A stretch of DNA of 64,000 nt. It comes from Osedax fenrisi. Its lineage: Eukaryota; Annelida; Polychaeta; Sabellida; Siboglinidae. The stretch lies in contig OZ025241.1 of assembly GCA_964019155.1 (NCBI GenBank), forward strand, positions 26,507,059 through 26,571,058, written 5' to 3'. The notes beneath the pieces are model-generated. The model ran no database searches. It saw only the letters and a list, made by a program, of their open reading frames with translations, and had not been told where the DNA came from. Position 1 is the first letter of the stretch, and each line of letters begins with the position of its first letter. Both the position numbers and the translations under genes were made by a program. This document shows positions 1 to 64,000 of this stretch, one piece after another.

Positions 1-129
1 TATCATTTTAATGATGATGATTATAATGAATATTAAAGTTGCTATTATAATAATGTTAAAGTTATGTTGGGGTGTATGGTATTGCATTTTGGAACTAAAT
101 TGAGGATATGCTGTTGTTCTCATCTGAGC

Positions 130-3100
130 AGTCATATCTTTTAACCATTATGCTCTACCTAACTCTCCTACTCTGGCTCCAAGCGCCACACCCTGGTAAA
201 CCATATCAACATATGGACTAAACTAGTAGGAGGGGTCTGGGAGAGGAGATAGGCGCCACTCAGATTAAAATGCCTATTGAAAGAATCATGACAAACAACA
301 ACAAAACTATCATACCGGATCGGCCGTGCCCCGGGTTAACAACGACCGCGCTATCTATCGGAAATTCCCAGGATAGAGGTGGAAAATGTTCTACTGGCGA
401 TATATACACAAACAAAGATAATATAAGTAATGAATTTAAGAAAATAAAAATGGCATCCAATATAACGACAATTGGAACTTGGAATGTTAGATCTCTTGCA
501 AAATGTGGTAAATTAGAAGAACTCTGTCGAGAACTCGAAAACTATAAATGGGACATAATAGGACTATCTGAAGTAAGATGGAAAGGAACAGGAGAAGAAG
601 TATCTGACAATGGACATACATTTCTATATAGCGGACAGAACAGATTAAAAAGAAATGGTGTTGGATTTCTAATAAGGAAAGAAATCACTGACTCAATACT
701 GGATTTTTCATATGTCTCAGACAGAATAACATCTATAAGAATAGAAGCAAAGCCGAAAAATTTAACTATAATACAGGTATATGCTCCTACTTCTGACTAC
801 TCAGATAATGAAATTGAGGAATTTTATGAAAAAATAGATGAAAGCATAAAAACTACACCTAAAAAAGATTTTATTGTAGTCTTAGGTGACTGGAATGCTA
901 AAGCCGGAGAAGATGCATATCCAATATGGCAGAATGCTATAGGACGCTTTGGTCTTGGTAAAACAAACAGTCGCGGAGAAAGACTACTTGAGTTTGCTGA
1001 AAAACATAAGTTAGTTATATCCAATACATTATTTAACCACAAATTGTCAAGGAAAACCACATGGCACTCACCAGATGGACAAACTCATAACCAGATCGAT
1101 TATATTCTAATACCACAAAGATTTAAATCTAGTATCATTAAAACTAGTACTAGAACATATCCTGGAGCTACCATAAATAGCGACCATGATTTAGTTCTAT
1201 GCAATATCAAAATGAAACTATGTCTTAAGAAAAAAGAAAGAAGTAATAGAATCCGATACGACCTTGAAAAGCTACGAAACCCACAAATTGCAAACGAATA
1301 CAAAGAAAAACTCGAACTAGTTTTATCAGCGATCAATAAGGATGAAAATAATGTGACCAAAATTGTTTCTGATATTGAAAAAGCGATACACCTTACTGCG
1401 GAAACAATAATAGGTAAATATCGTAGAAATAAACAACCCTGGATCACTAACGATATACTTGATTTGTGTGATAAAAGAAGAGTTTTAAATGCATTAAAAA
1501 AGAATAATTCAGACATAAAAGAGGAATATAGAGAAATAAATATTTCAATCCGAAAACAAATGAAAAATGCAAAAGAAAATTGGATACAAGAACAATGTAA
1601 TGCTATTAACGAAGATATGGCTAGAGGTAGATCCAATAAAAGAGCATATCAAATTTTAAAAACCCTAACAAATCCAATAAAAAGGAAAATCATGATAATA
1701 GAAGACGAAAACCAAAACAATAAACGTATTGCTGATAATGAATCATTATTAAAAACATGGACAGAATATTGCAATAATCTGTATAATTATCCAATTAAAC
1801 AAAATATTAACAAATTAACTAATCATAATCAAAATAACACTGACATTGAAGAAACACTGCCAATCCTAAAATCGGAAGTTGAAAATGCAATTCATATGCT
1901 AAAAAATGATAAAACCCCAGGAAATGACAATATTTCAGCTGAACTAATAAAGCATGGAGGAGAAAGCATAATCAAAATATATACAGAGATATGCCAAAAT
2001 ATATGGAAAACAAAAATATGGCCAGATCAATGGACAAAATCATTGATAATTCCTATTCCGAAAAAAGGTGACACAAAGAAATGCTCAAATTATCGAACAC
2101 TAAGCCTAATACCACATCCGAGCAAAATTCTATTAAGAATAATATTAAATAGACTAATACCGCAAGCTGAACAAATTTTAGCTGAAGAGCAAGCAGGGTT
2201 CAGAAAATCAAGAAGCACTATTGAACAAATTCTTAACAGTAGAATAATAATGGAGAAGCATATCGAAATTGAGAAAAATGTGTACCATAACTATATTGAC
2301 TTCAAGAAAGCCTTTGATAGAGTATGGCATAAAGGGCTATGGAGTGTCATGGGTCATTTTGGCATATCTCATGAAATTATAAGAATAATTGAGTCGCTAT
2401 ATGAAAATTCGAATAGTGCTGTAATACTAAATAACAAGACAGGAGACTTCTTCCACACTACAGTTGGAGTAAGACAGGGTTGTCTGTTATCCCCAGTGTT
2501 ATTCAATATTTTCTTAGAACAAATCATGCAGGAAACACTCCATAACCACAAGTCAACTATATCTGTTGGTGGTAGGATTATAAATAACCTTAGATTTGCT
2601 GACGATATCGATCTAATCTCTGGAACCAATTCCGAATTACAAGAGCTTAATAATAGACTTTCTGAAGCTTCTAAAGATTATGGGATGGAAGTAAGCAAAG
2701 AGAAAAGCAAGACTATGGTAAATAGTAAAAATGAAAGTGCAAACATAATGATGGACGGAACCCTACTCGAAAATGTCAAAACATTTAAGTATCTTGGATC
2801 GACATTGAAATCAGATGGATCATCAGATAACGAATTACGAATACGATTAGCAACAGCAACCTCAGCAATGGTAAAACTTGGAACAATATGGCAAAGCAAA
2901 AAAATTGCGTTCCATGTAAAATACAACCTCTATAAATCACTTATATTATCAATACTTCTCTACGGCTGCGAAACTTGGACCTTAATGGAAAAAGAGGAAA
3001 AAAGGATACAAGCATTCCAAAATAAATCGCATAGAAGATTACTGTGTATTACATATCGCCAAAGAAAAACAAATGACTATATCCATGAAAAAATGATAAA

Positions 3101-3475
3101 TCTAATAGGCAAATATGAACCACTCTTAAGCACTATAAAACGAAGAAAGCTTAAGTATTATGGTCATATTTGTCGACACGATGGACTGGCAAAAACCATT
3201 CTACAAGGAAAAGTAGAAGGCAAGATGAAAAAAGGCCGGCCACGAAATAATTGGATGCACAACATAAATAAATGGACAGATAGAAGTACTAGCGAACTAA
3301 CACGGATGACGGAAGATCGCGGAAAATGGAAGAAATTTGTTGTTGATACTTGTCTGATGATTCCCCCTACGATTCAAGAGTCAAGGGAGTAAAAGTAAAA
3401 GTAAGTAAAGTTATGATTAAGGGGATGGTTGCGTGTTCAATTCCGATAAAAATCAAACAAAAGATAAATTATTTT
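130..3475 (+). mobile_element. Non-LTR retrotransposon (RTE-like), apparently full coding length
   Basis: The element surrounds the 1040-codon ORF at 270-3392. About 140 bp of unusually GC-rich, AT-poor sequence precedes the ORF and about 80 bp follow it before the sequence returns to ordinary AT-rich intron. I could not find clear target-site duplications or a poly(A)/short-repeat tail, so both outer borders are estimates. It lies in the first intron of CFAP61 and runs antisense to that gene. Confidence 0.75.
270..3392 (+). CDS. Endonuclease-reverse transcriptase of a non-LTR retrotransposon
   Basis: This single uninterrupted ORF encodes about 1040 aa. Residues ~64-325 form an APE-type endonuclease, with the motifs GTWNVRSL, GLSEVRWKGTG, QVYAPTSD, LGDWNAKAG, NQIDYILIP and the terminal SDHDLVL. 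Residues ~540-830 form the reverse transcriptase, with PGNDNISAELIK, a YRTLSLI-like block, EEQAGFRKSRST, DFKKAFDRVWH (first catalytic Asp), VRQGCLLSP and the catalytic box FADD. A thumb and C-terminal region follow (LLYGCETWTL, KYYGHICRHDG, KKGRPRNNW). No RNase H domain or gag-like ORF1 is seen. Domain order and the C-terminal block match the RTE-like proteins often annotated as craniofacial development protein 2-like. The enzyme would nick target DNA and prime reverse transcription there. The start at 270 is the first ATG; another in-frame ATG (residue 61, MASNITTIG) sits just before the endonuclease. No stop or frameshift is present, so the copy may be young. Confidence 0.93.
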   Translation: MPIERIMTNNNKTIIPDRPCPGLTTTALSIGNSQDRGGKCSTGDIYTNKDNISNEFKKIKMASNITTIGTWNVRSLAKCGKLEELCRELENYKWDIIGLSEVRWKGTGEEVSDNGHTFLYSGQNRLKRNGVGFLIRKEITDSILDFSYVSDRITSIRIEAKPKNLTIIQVYAPTSDYSDNEIEEFYEKIDESIKTTPKKDFIVVLGDWNAKAGEDAYPIWQNAIGRFGLGKTNSRGERLLEFAEKHKLVISNTLFNHKLSRKTTWHSPDGQTHNQIDYILIPQRFKSSIIKTSTRTYPGATINSDHDLVLCNIKMKLCLKKKERSNRIRYDLEKLRNPQIANEYKEKLELVLSAINKDENNVTKIVSDIEKAIHLTAETIIGKYRRNKQPWITNDILDLCDKRRVLNALKKNNSDIKEEYREINISIRKQMKNAKENWIQEQCNAINEDMARGRSNKRAYQILKTLTNPIKRKIMIIEDENQNNKRIADNESLLKTWTEYCNNLYNYPIKQNINKLTNHNQNNTDIEETLPILKSEVENAIHMLKNDKTPGNDNISAELIKHGGESIIKIYTEICQNIWKTKIWPDQWTKSLIIPIPKKGDTKKCSNYRTLSLIPHPSKILLRIILNRLIPQAEQILAEEQAGFRKSRSTIEQILNSRIIMEKHIEIEKNVYHNYIDFKKAFDRVWHKGLWSVMGHFGISHEIIRIIESLYENSNSAVILNNKTGDFFHTTVGVRQGCLLSPVLFNIFLEQIMQETLHNHKSTISVGGRIINNLRFADDIDLISGTNSELQELNNRLSEASKDYGMEVSKEKSKTMVNSKNESANIMMDGTLLENVKTFKYLGSTLKSDGSSDNELRIRLATATSAMVKLGTIWQSKKIAFHVKYNLYKSLILSILLYGCETWTLMEKEEKRIQAFQNKSHRRLLCITYRQRKTNDYIHEKMINLIGKYEPLLSTIKRRKLKYYGHICRHDGLAKTILQGKVEGKMKKGRPRNNWMHNINKWTDRSTSELTRMTEDRGKWKKFVVDTCLMIPPTIQESRE

Positions 3476-3972
3476 ATTACGTATTAGTAATATATTTTTA
3501 GGTATTTTTGTCCACACAATTAAATTGATTAGTTCTAGAAATACCATTAAAATCATCTTTTAGTGCACCATGTAAATTGAAAAATATTGTATTGTGTACT
3601 TTATCTTATTTATATCAAACTAATATTTCAAAAAATAATTTGTATTATATATATTATTATATATATTATATATATAATATAATATAAAAAATAAAAACAC
3701 AATTATAACTAATAATTTATGGTGTGACAACATTTATTTTTCATTAAACTTGTACTCATAATCGGAATATAATTGGATTATTATATGCTACCTCTATGTA
3801 TTAAACGTGTTATTATCAGATAATATTATATCGATATTATTTTGTTAAATATTATTTTGTTAAGATATATATAACATAATTATAAATAATATTATGTATA
3901 GATATTTTCATAAATATAAGTATTACTAATAGATTACCATTATTGTATAGCAATATTATATTGCTATATTAA

Positions 3973-4023
<51 letters not shown>

Positions 4024-4186
4024 ACCAAATTAAGCCAATGATCTTAATTATTATTAGTATGTGCTGCGCACATTGTGCGCACTCTTTTAAATGGACCTAT
4101 ATATTATATATATATTATATATATCATATCTGTTTACATGTAAATGTACGCAATACGTGAAGACGCAACCTTCCCATTAATAATTA
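3476..4186. other. CFAP61 intron 1, AT-rich remainder
   Basis: This stretch is very AT-rich, with (AT)n at about 3978-4015 and a short GC-rich hairpin (gtgctgcgcac..gtgcgcac) near 4061-4082. I see no exon or ORF on either strand. A second CFAP61 coding exon was looked for here and not found. Confidence 0.6.
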
Positions 4187-4238
4187 CAAAGATTTTCCGA
4201 AGGAAAGATATGCCACTTGTATCTTCGCAAGATCTTTG
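4187..4238. mobile_element. 52-bp minimal MITE with 7-bp target duplication
   Basis: The element starts CAAAGATTTTCCGAAG and ends as its imperfect inverted complement (TATCTTCGCAAGATCTTTG). It is almost nothing but two terminal inverted repeats. It is flanked by identical 7-bp direct repeats ATAATTA at 4180-4186 and 4239-4245. It belongs to the same family as 6850-6893, 8292-8745, 13691-13884 and the partial copy at ~36666-36826. Confidence 0.75.
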
Positions 4239-4310
4239 ATAATTATAACAATTAAATTATGAGTGATTATATATACATAAAATTATAATATATTTAAACT
4301 ATAGTATTAC

Positions 4311-4487
4311 CGCATCTTGTTCATTACACAGAGTTACAGCAAGAACAGCTTTTTCTATAAGGTTGACGATATTGGTTCTACCAAATATATCTGTAGTGGA
4401 AGATGTCACGAGTTTTTGAATAGAATTAGCATCTAAAGATTCAGTCCTTCTTGCAGTTATAACTTCTAAAGTCTTCTCATTTTCCAT
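4311..4487 (-). CDS. CFAP61: CFAP61 homologue, first coding exon (partial gene)
   Basis: This exon encodes 59 residues beginning MENEKTLEVITARRTES and ending in the block LLEK-like NLIEKAVLAVTLCNEQDA, then a donor (gcg/gtaata) with no split codon. The RRTES..LFG-like..NIV.LIEKA.LAVTLCN pattern is the conserved N-terminus of CFAP61, as I recognise it from the vertebrate proteins. CFAP61 works with CFAP91 and CFAP251 in the calmodulin- and spoke-associated complex, which anchors radial spokes on the outer doublets of motile cilia. The start at 4487 is the only ATG in this frame before the conserved block, with G at -3 and G at +4. The next upstream in-frame candidate at 4511 would be TTG. The rest of the gene lies left of the window. 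No domain is complete here, so the assignment rests on about 45 conserved residues. Confidence 0.8.
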
Positions 4488-4814
4488 ATCTTCTGATAAT
4501 GAATAAACCAAAATATATTATATTCAAAAATGGATGTTGCGTAATAGTATAAACACGATAATAAAAATACGACCAGCAAATTAAATTATAATTTCCCAGT
4601 GCATGTTATTAGATTTATTATTTGCATTTTTCGTAACCAACTAAATAGTCTTTGGAGCAAGGATTATAGATATTACTTTTGTTTGCGTAACTACCATATC
4701 TAAATTAATAGAATAATTGTTTATATTTTATTAGATATAAATGTACATAATTATAAGTACTTTTATTATATCATATTGTCATATTCACATTTATAAATTG
4801 TGTTTAACTTTATA
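4488..4814. promoter_or_regulatory. Putative bidirectional promoter CFAP61/CFAP54
   Basis: This is the entire 327 bp between the divergent start codons of two axonemal genes. It must hold both 5' UTRs and, unless untranslated exons lie elsewhere, both promoters. Forkhead-type ATAAACA boxes are visible at 4549-4555 (plus) and 4718-4724 (minus, TGTTTAT), which would suit FOXJ1-like control of motile-cilium genes. RFX half-site-like strings (GTTGCG near 4537, GTAACC near 4633, GTTTGCGTAAC at 4681) are imperfect. No canonical 14-bp X-box or TATA architecture stands out. The regulatory reading is inference. Confidence 0.5.
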
Positions 4815-62941
<58,127 letters not shown>

Positions 62942-63507
62942 GTTATAAAGGTGGTGCTGCTCTCTCTGAAGAGTGAGTGTGAGTGTGTGTGTGTATGTGT
63001 GTGAGTGTGAGTGTATGATATCATCGGCATCGTGATTTATCAGGTTTAACTAGACCGATGTACGAAATGAATCATATCTTTGATATTGTTCTTGTATGTA
63101 GCTATAACACATTCCAATATAGTATCGCACACGGCTTCCATACAATAATATGTATGTATTGAACCATGTTATGATAATAATATTTATTTGAAGATTTCCG
63201 TTTCGTTTTCTAGTTTGTAATAATAATATTCATTTTCCTCCTAAATGACTTAACATTAAAATAACATATTTCATGTTGTTGTCGCTTGTATGAATATAAT
63301 ATATGTATATAACTAGCGAACACAAAAATAACCCTTCAATAATTCTTAGACTTGTACATGTTATAAATAACTAGGGGCCCGGGATAATACTATACAAATA
63401 AGTAATATATTACTATATGAAATCACATTTAGTCTATAATCACCATCATCAATACTACCATCTTAACTCCCACAACTACTACAACTAATTACTAACACTG
63501 TCATTAC

Positions 63508-63983
63508 TAGTGATGCGATCGAGCCGAGTAATTTTCGACTGTTTCGAGTATTTAAAATTTCCAAATTACGATTCCGAGTCGGTTTCGAGTAATATCGAGT
63601 CGATTCCGAGTATGATTCTAGTAATTACAAGTAATTTCGAGTATGTTTCGAGTAATTCAAAATTTACATTTAAAAATGAAATTATGTTAATATATTAAAT
63701 ATATACCGAATTTAAAAATAAAACTAGGTTAATATATTAAATATATGCCGAATTTGTATTGTTTATTATATTTTCGAATTTAAACTTCAATACTAAACTT
63801 TAAATTATTTGTTTATTATTATTGAAATACATATATTGAAACTGAAACCGTTTCGAAACCATTATCTTTGAAACTGAAACTGTTTCGAAACACATGTCTT
63901 TGAAACTGAAACGTTTCGAAATCCTTGTCTTTGAAATTTAAACCATTTCGAAACCTTAAAATTGGGTTTCATTCCTATCACTA
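63508..63983. mobile_element. hAT-like non-autonomous element, 476 bp
   Basis: The ends TAGTGATGCG and the complement of ATTCCTATCACTA are inverted repeats. Flanking 8-bp repeats GTCATTAC (63500-63507) and GTCACTAC (63984-63991) match 7 of 8. Internally it has about eight TTCGAGTAAT-type repeats (63530-63660) and four GAAACTGAAAC..GTTTCGAAACC repeats (63835-63960). TAGTGATG ends are typical of one hAT group. Confidence 0.78.
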
Positions 63984-64000
63984 GTCACTACCAACACTAA

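Noticed and set aside
824..2926. Minus-strand open frames of 78-178 codons inside the retrotransposon
   Set aside because: They are antisense shadows of the endonuclease-reverse transcriptase gene.

Overview
This is a stretch of an animal (metazoan) nuclear genome, most likely an invertebrate with motile cilia. Genes are broken by AT-rich introns with GT..AG borders, exons are short, GC-richer and CpG-rich, and the introns are full of microsatellites, minisatellites, MITEs, SINE-like copies and non-LTR retrotransposon sequence. The phylum cannot be named from the sequence. There are no prokaryotic features.

The window holds two ciliary genes arranged head to head. On the minus strand, 4311-4487 is the first coding exon of a CFAP61 homologue (calmodulin- and spoke-associated complex at the base of the radial spokes). 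Its next exon must lie left of the window, because 1-4310 is intron that holds a non-LTR retrotransposon with an intact 1040-codon ORF (270-3392). On the plus strand, 4815 to 62941 is a CFAP54 homologue (C1d projection of the central pair). I could assemble it by hand into 63 coding exons, about 8.36 kb or 2787 codons. Codon phase agrees at every junction except 61/62. The final exons lie right of the window. The two start codons are 327 bp apart, so 4488-4814 is probably a shared bidirectional promoter.

Layout: 1-4310, CFAP61 intron 1 with the retrotransposon and a 52-bp hairpin MITE; 4311-4487, CFAP61 exon 1; 4488-4814, promoter; 4815-16k, CFAP54 exons 1-10 (conserved N-terminal region), with most hAT-like MITEs near exons; 17-23k, exons 11-19 with CT, 24-bp and AGT repeats; 24-27k, exons 20-24 with a fibronectin-III-like domain; 28-32k, exons 25-30 with repeat arrays copying the borders of exon 25; 32-43k, exons 31-43 with two SINE-like copies; 43-55k, exons 44-54 with an 801-bp TIR element, a CR1-like 3' fragment and a large foldback; 55-63k, exons 55-63; 63.5-64k, a 476-bp hAT-like element.

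The most unusual signal is that several tandem arrays begin at, or end on, an exon-intron junction and copy the splice site itself. After exon 25 there are eight copies of CAG/GTCATGTGA, 30-33 bp apart, all in the same codon phase and in an open frame. Donor choice there could add whole 10- or 11-residue units to the protein, and even retention of the 312-bp intron would keep the frame. A second unusual signal is a MITE family with 7-bp target duplications that includes copies of only 44 and 52 bp.

All homology statements come from recognising family motifs by eye; no alignment or database search was run.
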